From contig NZ_JABWRB020000001.1 in NCBI RefSeq assembly GCF_014268745.2, forward strand, positions 2,728,001-2,792,000: DNA of 64,000 nucleotides, written 5' to 3'. Source of the DNA: Pseudomonas zanjanensis. Lineage in GTDB: Bacteria > Pseudomonadota > Gammaproteobacteria > Pseudomonadales > Pseudomonadaceae. The notes beneath the pieces were generated by a model. The model saw only the letters and a list, made by a program, of their open reading frames with translations, was not told where the DNA came from and made no database searches. Of this stretch, positions 24,564-32,934 are shown one piece after another (positions within the stretch are counted from its first letter, which is position 1; each line of letters begins with the position of its first letter). The translations under genes were made by a program, and so were the position numbers.

Positions 24564-26119
24564 TGGTCAGCCTCCGTGGTCGCCAGACCGAAGTCGGCGG
24601 GGAAATGCTTGAGGGCGCTGGCGACAGGGTAGGACGTCATCCCACCGAGGGCACAGAGCGAACCGTATTGCAGCGTGTCGCACAGGTCCTGCAACAGCAG
24701 GGCCTGTTCCTGGCGGTCACCCGCTTCGGTGCTGGCGATCAAGCGGTCCACCACTTCCACCCCACGGGTGGAGCCGATCCGGCACGGCGTGCACTTGCCG
24801 CAGGATTCCTCGGCGCAGAACTGCAAGGCGAACCGGGCCATCTGGGCCATGTCCAGGCTGTCGTCGGCGACCACCACACCACCGTGGCCGAGCATCGCGC
24901 CCATGGCGGCGAATGCTTCGTAGTCCAGCGGCGTATCGAATTGCGAAGGCGGCACCCAGGCGCCCAACGGCCCGCCCACTTGCGCGGCCTTCAGCGGCCG
25001 ACCGCTGGCGGTACCGCCGCCATAACCTTCCACCAACTCCCGCAGGCTCAGGCCGAAAGCGCGCTCCACCAGGCCGCCATGACGGACGTTGCCGGCCAGT
25101 TGGAACGGCATCGTACCCAGGGAGCGGCCCATGCCGAAGTCGCGATAGAACTGCGCGCCTTTCTCCAGGATGATCGGCACCGAGGTCAGGGTCAGTACGT
25201 TATGCACCAGCGTCGGCAAGCCGAACAGGCCTTGCAGCGCCGGCAGCGGCGGCTTGGCGCGCACCGTGCCGCGCTTGCCCTCGAGGGATTCCAGCAGCGC
25301 GGTTTCCTCGCCACAGATATAGGCGCCGGCGCCGACTCGCACTTCCAGCTCGAAGGCGCGACCGCTGCCGCTCACGTTCGTGCCCAGGTAACCGGCCTCG
25401 CGAGCGATGTGCAGCGCGTCGTTCAACGTACTGACGGCGTCCGGGTATTCCGAACGCACGTAGATGTAGCCCATGGTCGCGCCCACGGCGATGCCGGCGA
25501 TGATCATGCCTTCGATCAGCAGGAAGGGGTCGCCTTCCATCAGCATGCGGTCGGCAAACGTGCCGGAGTCGCCTTCGTCGGCATTGCAGACCACGTACTT
25601 CTGCGGCCCCTGCGCGTCACGCACAGTGCGCCACTTGATGCCCGCCGGGAACGCCGCGCCGCCGCGGCCGCGCAGGCCGGAATCCAGCACGCTGGCGACC
25701 ACCTCGGCGCCATCCATCTGGATCGCCCGGGCCAGGCCGAGAAACCCGCCTTGGGCACGATAGTCATCAAGGGACAAGGGCCGGGTGATGCCAGCACGGG
25801 CAAACAACAGGCGCTGCTGGCTTTTCAGATAAGGAATGTTCTCCACCAGCCCCAGGGCAGCAGGATGGCTGCCCGGATCATGGGCCAGCGCATCGAGCAG
25901 GGCCGGCACGTCTTGGGCCGTGACCGGGCCAAAACCCAAGCGCCCTTCAGGCGTCTCCAACTCAACCAGTGGCTCCAGCCAATAGAGGCCACGGGAACTG
26001 GTCCGCAACACCTGCAACGGCAACTGTCGACGTTCAGCCTCAACGGTCAACGCAGCCGCGACTTTGTCCGCGCCCACGGCACGGGCCACCGAATCGCGGG
26101 GGATACAGAGCGTCAGCAT
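24560..26119 (-). CDS. fdsB: NAD-linked formate dehydrogenase, beta (FMN/NADH) subunit
   Basis: The protein has 519 residues of the NuoF family. An N-terminal thioredoxin-like 2Fe-2S-type region (about 1-110) is followed by the NADH- and FMN-binding core (GLRGRGGAAFPAGIKW, CNADEGDSGTFADR, GAGAYICGEETALL) and a C-terminal 4Fe-4S motif (ESCGKCTPCRIGS). It passes electrons from the alpha subunit to NAD. It overlaps fdsG by 7 bases and fdsA by 4. Confidence 0.95.
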   Translation of the reverse strand: MLTLCIPRDSVARAVGADKVAAALTVEAERRQLPLQVLRTSSRGLYWLEPLVELETPEGRLGFGPVTAQDVPALLDALAHDPGSHPAALGLVENIPYLKSQQRLLFARAGITRPLSLDDYRAQGGFLGLARAIQMDGAEVVASVLDSGLRGRGGAAFPAGIKWRTVRDAQGPQKYVVCNADEGDSGTFADRMLMEGDPFLLIEGMIIAGIAVGATMGYIYVRSEYPDAVSTLNDALHIAREAGYLGTNVSGSGRAFELEVRVGAGAYICGEETALLESLEGKRGTVRAKPPLPALQGLFGLPTLVHNVLTLTSVPIILEKGAQFYRDFGMGRSLGTMPFQLAGNVRHGGLVERAFGLSLRELVEGYGGGTASGRPLKAAQVGGPLGAWVPPSQFDTPLDYEAFAAMGAMLGHGGVVVADDSLDMAQMARFALQFCAEESCGKCTPCRIGSTRGVEVVDRLIASTEAGDRQEQALLLQDLCDTLQYGSLCALGGMTSYPVASALKHFPADFGLATTEADQ

Positions 26120-26595
26120 GCGCCCTCCTCCCTGCAGTCATTCACCAACTGACGCAGGCGCTCGGGCGTGATCCGCGCATGCAACTCCCCGTCCAGTTCC
26201 AGGGCCGGCGAGCAGACGCAGGCGCCCAGGCAATAGACCGGCCGCAGGCTGATACTGCCGTCGGCGCTGGTGCCGTGATCGTCCAGCGCCAGTTGCTCGC
26301 GCAACTGCGCAGCCAGGGCTTCGGCGCCCATGCTCTTGCAGGACTCGGCCCGGCACAGGCGCAGGGTATGGCGCGCCGGCGGCGTGGTACGGAAATCGTG
26401 GTAGAAACTGATGACCCCGCGCACTTCAGCCAGGCTGAGGTTCAGGGCGTGGGCGATCTCCGGGACGGCGCTGTCGGGGACATACCCGCAGCCTGCCTGG
26501 ATGGCATGGAGAATGGGCAGCAAGGCACCGGGGGTGTCCTTTTCGCGCGCAAGCACGCTGTGGATCATGGGCAGGTGAAGCGTCTCATCGGGCAT
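26113..26595 (-). CDS. fdsG: NAD-linked formate dehydrogenase, gamma subunit
   Basis: The protein has 160 residues of the NuoE family, an electron-transfer subunit with one 2Fe-2S centre bound by the cysteines of LCRAESCKS and VYCLGACVC. The start at 26595 (MPDETLHLPM) gives the normal family length; the frame is open further upstream but without family similarity. It is the first gene of the fdsGBAD operon. Confidence 0.93.
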   Translation of the reverse strand: MPDETLHLPMIHSVLAREKDTPGALLPILHAIQAGCGYVPDSAVPEIAHALNLSLAEVRGVISFYHDFRTTPPARHTLRLCRAESCKSMGAEALAAQLREQLALDDHGTSADGSISLRPVYCLGACVCSPALELDGELHARITPERLRQLVNDCREEGAC

Positions 26596-26903
26596 AAACG
26601 TACCTCGGCATCTCGAACGACACCGCCGCATAGCGGCAGCCGTCCGGAGTCTTGGCTGCGGCGTCCGGCCCACGTCACGGTAGCGTGGCACATCCGATCG
26701 CCATTCTCGCTCTCCGGCCAGGTGTCTTTGGCGCACCTGGTCCGGGGCATCCTCACAGCTTGCCACTCCCGGGGGTTGGCGATTGCACATGGACGACGAA
26801 ACGTGTTCTGAAAGCGACTTCTTGAAAGCCCTGCCCGTTAATCCGCGCCGCCTGAACGAAATCGACATGCGCCCACTGTGGTTATGTGAACCATCGCTCG
26901 CCC
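26596..26903 (-). promoter_or_regulatory. Promoter and structured 5' leader of the fds operon
   Basis: This 308-base space upstream of fdsG contains three hairpins when read on the minus strand: CCAGGTG / CACCTGG (26718-26740), CCACG / CGTGG (26670-26688) and CCGC / GCGG (26626-26636), the last just before the start. It could be a structured leader; no known riboswitch consensus was recognised. Confidence 0.35.
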
Positions 26904-27797
26904 TTAATCGGATTGACGCAACGCATTGGCAACCAATGTAAACGCAGGCGAAGGCTGCCGCCGGCTGGGGTAGTACAAATAGTAGCCTGAAAATGGCGGA
27001 CACCAATCTTCCAGCACGCGCACCAGCCGCCCCTCTTGAAGATGGGGTTCAAACTCCTCTTCCGGCAGGTAGGCGACGCCCAGCCCAGCGACTGCCGCCT
27101 GCACGATATGAGTCGACGTGTTGAAAATGAGTTGGCCGTCCACTCGTACGTTCACCTGCTTGCCCCGCCGCTCGAAATCCCACACATAGAGCCCGCCCGA
27201 TGTTGGCATACGCTGGTTGATACAACGATGGTTCACCAGATCACGCGGGTGCCCGGGAACGGCACGATTGGCAAAGTACGCTGGCGAAGCCACGGCAGCC
27301 ATCCGCAACGCAGGGCCGATCGGGACCGCGATCATGTCCTTGTCGATGGTGTCGCCCAGCCGCACGCCCGCATCAAAACGATCCGCCACGATGTCCCGAA
27401 ATCCGTAGCAGACGTCGAACTCGACATTGATATCCGGGTAATCGTGCAGCAGCCCGGTCAGTTTGGGCAGCAAGGTCGTGCGCAGGACATGATCGCCGCA
27501 GGTGATGCGCACAGTGCCCGCGGGCTTGTCGCGCATTTCCGTGAGCCTATCCAGCTCGGCTTCTATTTCATCGAAGCGATTACCGATGGCGTGCAACAGC
27601 CGTTCGCCCGCAAGGGTCGGCGAAACGCTGCGGGTGGTCCGCGTCAGCAAGCGGATCTGCAAGCGTGCTTCCAACCCGCTGATTGCCTGGCTCAGCGCCG
27701 ATTGGGTGACGCCCAGCGCCCCGGCAGCTCGCGTGAAGCTGCCTTCGCGCGCCACCGTGACGAAAGACAGCAGATCGTTGAGGTTTCTTTTGACCAT
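26904..27797 (-). CDS. LysR-family transcription regulator
   Basis: The protein has 297 residues. An N-terminal helix-turn-helix (LLSFVTVAREGSFTRAAGALGVTQSALSQAI in outline) is followed by a periplasmic-binding-protein-like effector domain. It resembles the group of LysR proteins that sit divergent from short-chain or hydrolase genes (PgrR/DsdC-like range); its ligand is unknown. It lies 89 bases from the divergent cyclophilin-like gene, the usual geometry for its target, and 308 bases upstream of the fds operon on the same strand, so either could be regulated. Confidence 0.88.
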   Translation of the reverse strand: MVKRNLNDLLSFVTVAREGSFTRAAGALGVTQSALSQAISGLEARLQIRLLTRTTRSVSPTLAGERLLHAIGNRFDEIEAELDRLTEMRDKPAGTVRITCGDHVLRTTLLPKLTGLLHDYPDINVEFDVCYGFRDIVADRFDAGVRLGDTIDKDMIAVPIGPALRMAAVASPAYFANRAVPGHPRDLVNHRCINQRMPTSGGLYVWDFERRGKQVNVRVDGQLIFNTSTHIVQAAVAGLGVAYLPEEEFEPHLQEGRLVRVLEDWCPPFSGYYLYYPSRRQPSPAFTLVANALRQSD

Positions 27798-27886
27798 GGC
27801 AGCAGCACTTCAAGCAAATTGATTAGCCATGCTTATAGCCTTGTTAAGCATTCATTAGCTAGTCGCATCACTGTTCCCAAGTCACC

Positions 27887-28369
27887 ATGAACCCTATGAA
27901 CAGAGACCCATGCACAACTGCGATGCGATCGGCCCGGCGTGGTTTGCTGGCGGTAATGCTCGTGTTTGGCGGCTACGCAACGATGAGTGGTGCCGCGTCG
28001 GCGCCCTCGAAAACGGAGAACAGGGTGATGTGGATGACCGTCGGCGAACACCGCTTCGCCATCACCTTGGCCGACAACGCGGCCACCCGCGCGTTTGTCA
28101 CGTTGTTGCCGCTGACGGTGGCGATGAGCGATCTCAACCGTAACGAGAAATACGCCACCCTTCCCCAAGCGCTACCTGCCGAAGCCAGCAAGCCGGGAAC
28201 GATCCGCAACGGCGACTTGATGCTGTACGGCACGGACACCCTGGTCGTCTTTTATTCGAGCTTCAACTCGACCTACGCCTACACCCGCCTTGGGCAAGTG
28301 GACGACACCGCGAAGTTGGCTCAAGCGCTGGGCCGGCGAGATGTGCAAGTGATGTTTTCCCAACACTGA
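27887..28369 (+). CDS. Exported cyclophilin-like fold protein
   Basis: The protein has 160 residues. Residues 1-40 form a signal peptide with two arginines (MRSARRGLLAVMLVF...GAASA). The rest matches the small cyclophilin-like family (TM1367 type): MWMTVGEHRFAITLADNAATRAFVTLLPLTVAMSDLN, then a glycine/asparagine turn and FYSSFNSTYAYTRLG. The family fold resembles cyclophilin, but peptidyl-prolyl isomerase activity is not established. It is divergent from the LysR gene and 25 bases upstream of an exported alpha/beta hydrolase, with which it probably forms an operon. Confidence 0.8.
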   Translation: MNPMNRDPCTTAMRSARRGLLAVMLVFGGYATMSGAASAPSKTENRVMWMTVGEHRFAITLADNAATRAFVTLLPLTVAMSDLNRNEKYATLPQALPAEASKPGTIRNGDLMLYGTDTLVVFYSSFNSTYAYTRLGQVDDTAKLAQALGRRDVQVMFSQH

Positions 28370-28394
28370 TAACGCCCCATCGACAGGATCCCCA

Positions 28395-29423
28395 ATGAAA
28401 AAGATCTTCGTTTTACTCACCCTTCTTGTCACTTCGCTCACAGCCATAGGAGCCGATATGTCCAACGGCGCAGATAACTTTTATACCAGCGATGACGTGA
28501 CCGTACAGAAGGTCAATTTCAAGAACCAATATCAAATGAACGTGGCAGGTAACCTGTTCATGCCGAAAAAACTCAATGGCAAGACCAGAAGCCCGGCGAT
28601 TGTCGTCGGCCACCCGATGGGCGCGGTCAAGGAGCAGAGCGCCAACCTCTATGCCACGAAAATGGCGGAAAAAGGCTTCGTGACCCTTTCCCTGGACTTG
28701 TCGTTCTGGGGCGAAAGCGAGGGGCGGCCGCGTAATGCCGTCTCGCCGGATATCTATGCCGAGGACTTCAGCGCCGCGGTGGACTTTCTCAGCGCCCAGC
28801 CTTTCGTCGACAAGGAGCGGATTGGCGCGATCGGCATCTGTGGCAGTGGCAGCTTCGTGATCAGCGCAGCCAAGATCGACCCACGCATGAAAGCCATTGC
28901 TACGGTGAGCATGTACGACATGGGCGGCGTCAATCGCAACGGGTTGAAGCATTCCCAAACGCTCGAACAGCGCCGGTCGATCATTGCCCAAGCCACCCAG
29001 CAGCGTAACGTCGAGTTCGCTGGCGGTGAAACGCTCTATACCAGCGGTACGGTGCACCAGTTGGACGCCAACATTCATCCTATCCAACGTGAATTCTTTG
29101 ATTTTTACCGCACCCCGCGCGGCGAGTTCACGCCATCCGGCTCGTCGAAAGACCTGACCACGCACCCGACGCTGACCAGCAACATCAAGTTCATGAACTT
29201 CTACCCGCTCAATGACATCGAGACCATTTCACCGCATCCGATGTTGTTCATTGCTGGGGCCGATGCGCACTCCCGGGAATTCAGCGAGGAGGCTTATAAG
29301 CTCGCCGGTCAGCCCAAGGAACTGGTCATCATTCCCGGAGCTGGCCATGTCGATCTTTATGATCGGGTCGACCTCATTCCGTTCGATAAGCTGACGACGT
29401 TCTTCCAGAGCAATCTGAAGTAA
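28395..29423 (+). CDS. Exported alpha/beta hydrolase (YcjY/dienelactone-hydrolase-like)
   Basis: The protein has 342 residues with a signal peptide ending near TAIGA (residue 20). The hydrolase core has the oxyanion segment VVGHPMGAVKEQ, a nucleophile in GICGSGSF, an acid residue after the last strand (FIAGADAHSREF) and His in PGAGHVDLYD. It resembles YcjY-type hydrolases, whose substrates are unknown. The ATG (MKKIFVLL) is preceded by caggatcccc. The gene is co-oriented with the cyclophilin-like gene, and a LysR regulator probably controls both. Confidence 0.85.
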   Translation: MKKIFVLLTLLVTSLTAIGADMSNGADNFYTSDDVTVQKVNFKNQYQMNVAGNLFMPKKLNGKTRSPAIVVGHPMGAVKEQSANLYATKMAEKGFVTLSLDLSFWGESEGRPRNAVSPDIYAEDFSAAVDFLSAQPFVDKERIGAIGICGSGSFVISAAKIDPRMKAIATVSMYDMGGVNRNGLKHSQTLEQRRSIIAQATQQRNVEFAGGETLYTSGTVHQLDANIHPIQREFFDFYRTPRGEFTPSGSSKDLTTHPTLTSNIKFMNFYPLNDIETISPHPMLFIAGADAHSREFSEEAYKLAGQPKELVIIPGAGHVDLYDRVDLIPFDKLTTFFQSNLK

Positions 29424-29429
29424 TATCTG

Positions 29430-29615
29430 GCCCAGTCGATGTGGGGCGTGGCCAGACTCCCCGGCGGCCCGTTGATTCGCAAGGATGTGGTCGATCCATT
29501 GCGCTACCTCGGCCACCCGGTGGTACGCCGCAATTACGAGGCCAGTAGGGACGTCGCCTCCCTCGGACCGATTGCTACCCGAAACAGCACCTACGCGTTG
29601 CAAGAATACGGGTAG
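29430..29615 (+). pseudogene. Unidentified C-terminal coding remnant
   Basis: Immediately after the hydrolase stop, a frame without a start codon reads GPLIRKDVVDPLRYLGHPVV and then RRNYEASRDVASLGPIATRN to a stop near 29615. It looks like the tail of a protein whose front has been lost; the family was not recognised. From here to 29841 nothing else gene-like was seen. Confidence 0.3.
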
Positions 29616-29841
29616 CGTGATCGTGCCTCGCCAGCGCTCATGGCAGATGGAAAATGTTCGCCTGGCGTTGATGGCAGAATGCTGCTTGCTTGGCTACCAT
29701 TTCTCAACGCATACCCTCTTCGAGGTTGGAATCGTTTCTGGCGTAAACCAACAGCCAGTCAGAGCATCCCTGTCGATAGGCAGGAAAGGTATGTTTCAAC
29801 GTTAACCTTCAAAAATTCATAGCGTTACAAGGAGAGTAAGC

Positions 29842-30477
29842 ATGAACCTAGACTGGCCAGCGTTGGGCTTGAATAACGTAGAACACTCTTTTGGAACCAA
29901 GTTTGGCGCCAGCGCCAATCCTTTTCTTCAAAAAGCACTGAAGGATCAAAAGAAAAACGGCAACTGCTTCGCTTACTCGATGCTCTGGTGCCGTCAAAGC
30001 ATAAAGTTGAACCGCAAGCTTCAGAGCAAGAATGAGCTAATCACGCACATGCCACTCATGGTCGCAGCGCAAGCGATGCAGTCGCAGCAGGTGCGGCAGA
30101 ACAAAAAGGGCGCCTACGGAGCAGAGGGCATGCTGGGCGAGGCCTATTACCAAGCGATGGCGGCTGCATTCTGCGTTAGCGCAGCGGAGGTTGGCAAAGA
30201 TGTTGGATCTATTTTGAGCGACCACAACGGCTGGCTCGACTTGGTCACCAAGTCAGAAGGGCACTATGTAATAGCCTTTATCTTCTCCGGTGGAGGAGCG
30301 CACGCTGTAGCGGCGTCGAATAAAGGTAGGGAGCTGGTATTTTTTGATCCCATTTATGGCCAGTATTCAGTCGATAATTACGCGCCATGGGAGCTGATGC
30401 AGTACTACGCCGATGTCAAGAAAGGCTGCGACAGCTACGGCTTTATAACGAATTGGATCGCGGTCAGCGTGACCTGA
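29842..30477 (+). CDS. YopT/AvrPphB-type (peptidase C58) cysteine protease-like protein
   Basis: The protein has 211 residues and no signal peptide. The catalytic triad of the C58 family is laid out with family spacing: Cys42 in NGNCFAYSMLW, His154 in GGAHAVAAS and Asp169 in FFDPIYGQY (Cys to His 112 residues, His to Asp 15). C58 members include the type III effectors YopT and AvrPphB, which cleave host proteins; others are toxin domains or secreted proteins without known target. A strong ribosome site (acaaggagagtaag) precedes the ATG. No secretion genes, chaperone gene or clear hrp box is adjacent. Base composition is lower in GC than the neighbours, which suggests acquisition. Confidence 0.78.
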   Translation: MNLDWPALGLNNVEHSFGTKFGASANPFLQKALKDQKKNGNCFAYSMLWCRQSIKLNRKLQSKNELITHMPLMVAAQAMQSQQVRQNKKGAYGAEGMLGEAYYQAMAAAFCVSAAEVGKDVGSILSDHNGWLDLVTKSEGHYVIAFIFSGGGAHAVAASNKGRELVFFDPIYGQYSVDNYAPWELMQYYADVKKGCDSYGFITNWIAVSVT

Positions 30478-30647
30478 GGCAGCTTCATGTCGACGTCGAA
30501 TCGGATGACTGATTGGCGGCACGTGCATCGTCAGTTATTTATTGAGCAACGGTCATTTCCCACAAGGCCTGTCGCCAACGTCAGGAACAATCCTGAGAAA
30601 ACGGAAAACTGATACCATCCGGACATTGACACGCTGAGCAGAACAAC

Positions 30648-30809
30648 ATGAATCGCCGCAAGAAAATAAACCAGTTATTGAAGGCTAACGCCAAGAAAGC
30701 CAGTGCCAAGCTGGCGCCCAAAAACAAGAATCAATACATCAGCAAAGCCGACCGCCTGAAATTGGCAGCTGAAGCCAATGACGCGCCCATTACGTCCCCG
30801 GAAAGCTGA
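30648..30809 (+). CDS. DUF2986 small basic protein
   Basis: The protein has 53 residues (MNRRKKINQLLKANAKKASA, then LAPKNKNQYISKADRLKLA). It is lysine-rich and matches the pattern of the DUF2986 family widespread in Pseudomonas; function unknown. The frame ends before the next ribosome site and has no operon partner. Confidence 0.75.
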   Translation: MNRRKKINQLLKANAKKASAKLAPKNKNQYISKADRLKLAAEANDAPITSPES

Positions 30810-30885
30810 GCCACGTCGCGCCCCTTCTTTGAAGCGCTGCTCATTCAAGGCAAGATACGCCCCTTGAACCGCAAGGAGCGCATGA

Positions 30886-31701
30886 ATGAGCCCCCTTACC
30901 TACCGCCGTCGCACAATCCCCATCCTGATAGGGGCGGCAGCCTTGGCCGTTCTTCCTGGCTGCCATCAGGCGACCTATGAACAGAAAATGGACGCCTGGG
31001 TCGACAGCGGCGGGAAGTCCATGCCGACATTCCTTACTTCGGAAGAAATCAAACGGCTGGAAGAAAGACGTTACATCAGGGTTCTGCGTGCCACCTTGGT
31101 TCGCGACGCGCTCTACGCCAATCCCGAAGGTCTGCGGGGAAGTGTCAAGTTAACGATGAAGCTGGATCGCCAGGGAGATGTGCGGCTTTGCGAGGCTAAG
31201 TCTGCTGAAGCCGGCACCCCCTCCCGTTTGGTGAACCTCATGGCCGACGTTTGCTGGAGTAGAGCGTGGGGCCCCCTCCCGGAAAATCTCCAGAGTCCAA
31301 AGGATGGCGGCCTCGAAATCATCGCGCCCTTGATCGCATCAGGGGAGACGCCGTCAATGGCTGATCACGAACGTCTACGCCAACGGGATGCCGTTGAAAG
31401 TCGTTTCTTTTGGGACAACGTCGTTGCAAAGCAGTCCCTGAGCGCTTTCGGCACCGCCCGCTTCGACTTCACGGCGAACGCGAAGGGTGAGGTCATTCGG
31501 TGCGACGTAGAACTTGAAAAACACAGCCTGCGCCCGGAATACTTTCAACCCAATCCTGAGTTACGGCAGACACTCACCCAGCAATGCCTAGAGTTGAACG
31601 TCGCAAAGATGCCTGACTTTCAAGTGAAAGCTGACGGCACTGCGAAGCGCGTGGTCCGGGTGGATTATCTGCCGTGGAAAAATCACGTAGGCCAGCACTA
31701 G
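30886..31701 (+). CDS. Lipoprotein of unknown function
   Basis: The protein has 271 residues. The signal sequence ends in LAVLPGC (lipobox, Cys about residue 26), so it is a lipoprotein. The mature part holds two similar blocks (VKLTMKLDRQGDVRLCEAKS and TARFDFTANAKGEVIRCDVE), each of the beta-strand type seen in TonB C-terminal or energy-transducing folds, each followed by a cysteine near a tryptophan or leucine (MADVCW, TQQCLEL). An internal duplication is likely. No function is assigned. Confidence 0.7.
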   Translation: MSPLTYRRRTIPILIGAAALAVLPGCHQATYEQKMDAWVDSGGKSMPTFLTSEEIKRLEERRYIRVLRATLVRDALYANPEGLRGSVKLTMKLDRQGDVRLCEAKSAEAGTPSRLVNLMADVCWSRAWGPLPENLQSPKDGGLEIIAPLIASGETPSMADHERLRQRDAVESRFFWDNVVAKQSLSAFGTARFDFTANAKGEVIRCDVELEKHSLRPEYFQPNPELRQTLTQQCLELNVAKMPDFQVKADGTAKRVVRVDYLPWKNHVGQH

Positions 31702-31719
31702 GAGATTTCTTTGCTGCCT

Positions 31720-32367
31720 TTAACGGGCGTACGCAACCTTCATATCGGCATCACCCTTTAGGGCAACAGCGGCCAACGACGCAACCCAGACCACCGAAAC
31801 CCCATAGTTGAGCCGCTGGTACAGGCCAAACAAGTGCCCGTCGGCCAACGCCGTCGCCATCAGCACAACGGTCACAATGGCCAGGACTACGCAGATCGCC
31901 GAGAACATGGCGAACCTGGACGACGAAAGCAGCGACTTGCCAAGGAACGCCCACAACGCCCCCGCCAGGGTAAGCGAGATAAACATCACCAATCCCGCAA
32001 GGTTGTGGTTCTGTTGCGAAACCGACGGTTCAATTGGCGCACAACCTTGGTCACAGGAAAAATAGCCGGCCACGAAACTTGCCAAACCGTGGACGAAAAT
32101 CAGTGCGGCGCTAAGCAAGGCCATCCGCGATGCCTTGAACCGTCTCGCCACGCCTAGAGCGAAAAGCACGAACATCACACCCAGGGGAAAGTTGTTCACC
32201 CAGGCAGAGAAGCTGTGGGTTGGCGATCCAACGGCGCCTAGTTGGCTCATGGCTTGATCCAGATGGCTATAGCCTGGGTAGGCCCGGGCAGTCAGTGCGA
32301 CACCCAAAAGCAGCCAGAATGGAATCAATATTCCGAAGCCTAGCAAAGCACGATCGATGGTTTTCAT
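31720..32367 (-). CDS. DUF998 family membrane protein
   Basis: The protein has 215 residues from the ATG at 32367 (aaggaa upstream). Five or six hydrophobic segments give a small integral membrane protein; the pattern (GYSHLDQAMSQLGAVGSPTH near residue 35, FSCDQGCAP loop) fits DUF998. Function is unknown. It stands alone, convergent with the lipoprotein gene. Confidence 0.75.
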   Translation of the reverse strand: MKTIDRALLGFGILIPFWLLLGVALTARAYPGYSHLDQAMSQLGAVGSPTHSFSAWVNNFPLGVMFVLFALGVARRFKASRMALLSAALIFVHGLASFVAGYFSCDQGCAPIEPSVSQQNHNLAGLVMFISLTLAGALWAFLGKSLLSSSRFAMFSAICVVLAIVTVVLMATALADGHLFGLYQRLNYGVSVVWVASLAAVALKGDADMKVAYAR

Positions 32368-32597
32368 GAGGTGACATTCCTTGTCGTTGTGATGTCTGTT
32401 TGTGAGGTGATGTGATGTGAAATATTGCATTGATTCAAGCGTCCAACCGCTCAATCAAGAACCGGGTGCAGGAAACTGCGAGGAGTCAATAACGTACCGG
32501 ACATGGCAAGTGATTAACAGGCTCAATCCTTTGAATTCTGGAGAAAACGGATTCTACACAGAATACGCAGTCAATCATTAATCGGGATCGAAACACC

Positions 32598-32891
32598 ATG
32601 GATGAACGCCAAACAATCATCAAGAACCAGATCCGCGCCATGGTGATCGGTGGCGAATCTGACGAGATCACCTATCGATCGGAATGGCTCGGTTACCTGC
32701 CCTTCCCGGTTTTTCATTGGATTGAACACCAGGGCGAAAGCTTTTCCAGCGACTTCCCTTTCGATTGGACCCTCGAAGATCTGGCGAGCCTTGAGCGAAT
32801 GGGCTTCTTGGAAATACTAGAAGCCTACGAAAACCCGGACGACCCTTTTGATCGGGATATCCGGTATCGCGTTCATGTGGGATGCGTATAA
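32598..32891 (+). CDS. Conserved hypothetical protein, 97 residues
   Basis: An acidic, soluble small protein (FHWIEHQGESFSSDFPFDW, LEDLASLERMGFLEIL). No family was recognised. It lies 43 bases before the DUF6630-like gene on the same strand, so the two may be a unit. Confidence 0.55.
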   Translation: MDERQTIIKNQIRAMVIGGESDEITYRSEWLGYLPFPVFHWIEHQGESFSSDFPFDWTLEDLASLERMGFLEILEAYENPDDPFDRDIRYRVHVGCV

Positions 32892-32934
32892 CAGTAGACT
32901 GGAAAAGATCGGCAACCCAAGGAACGGAAAGAAA

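Noticed and set aside
21714..24632. A 972-codon open frame antisense to fdsA
   Set aside because: High GC and codon bias of fdsA produce it; no ribosome site or family pattern, and fdsA is clearly the gene. The same applies to long antisense frames at trehalase (14106-15755), fdsB (24563-26152) and the ABC transporter (50637-52127).
29728..29755. hrp box (GGAACC-N15/16-CCACNNA) upstream of the C58 protease
   Set aside because: The best match, GGAATC-N14-CCAACAG, has a wrong base in the first element, wrong spacing and a poor second element.
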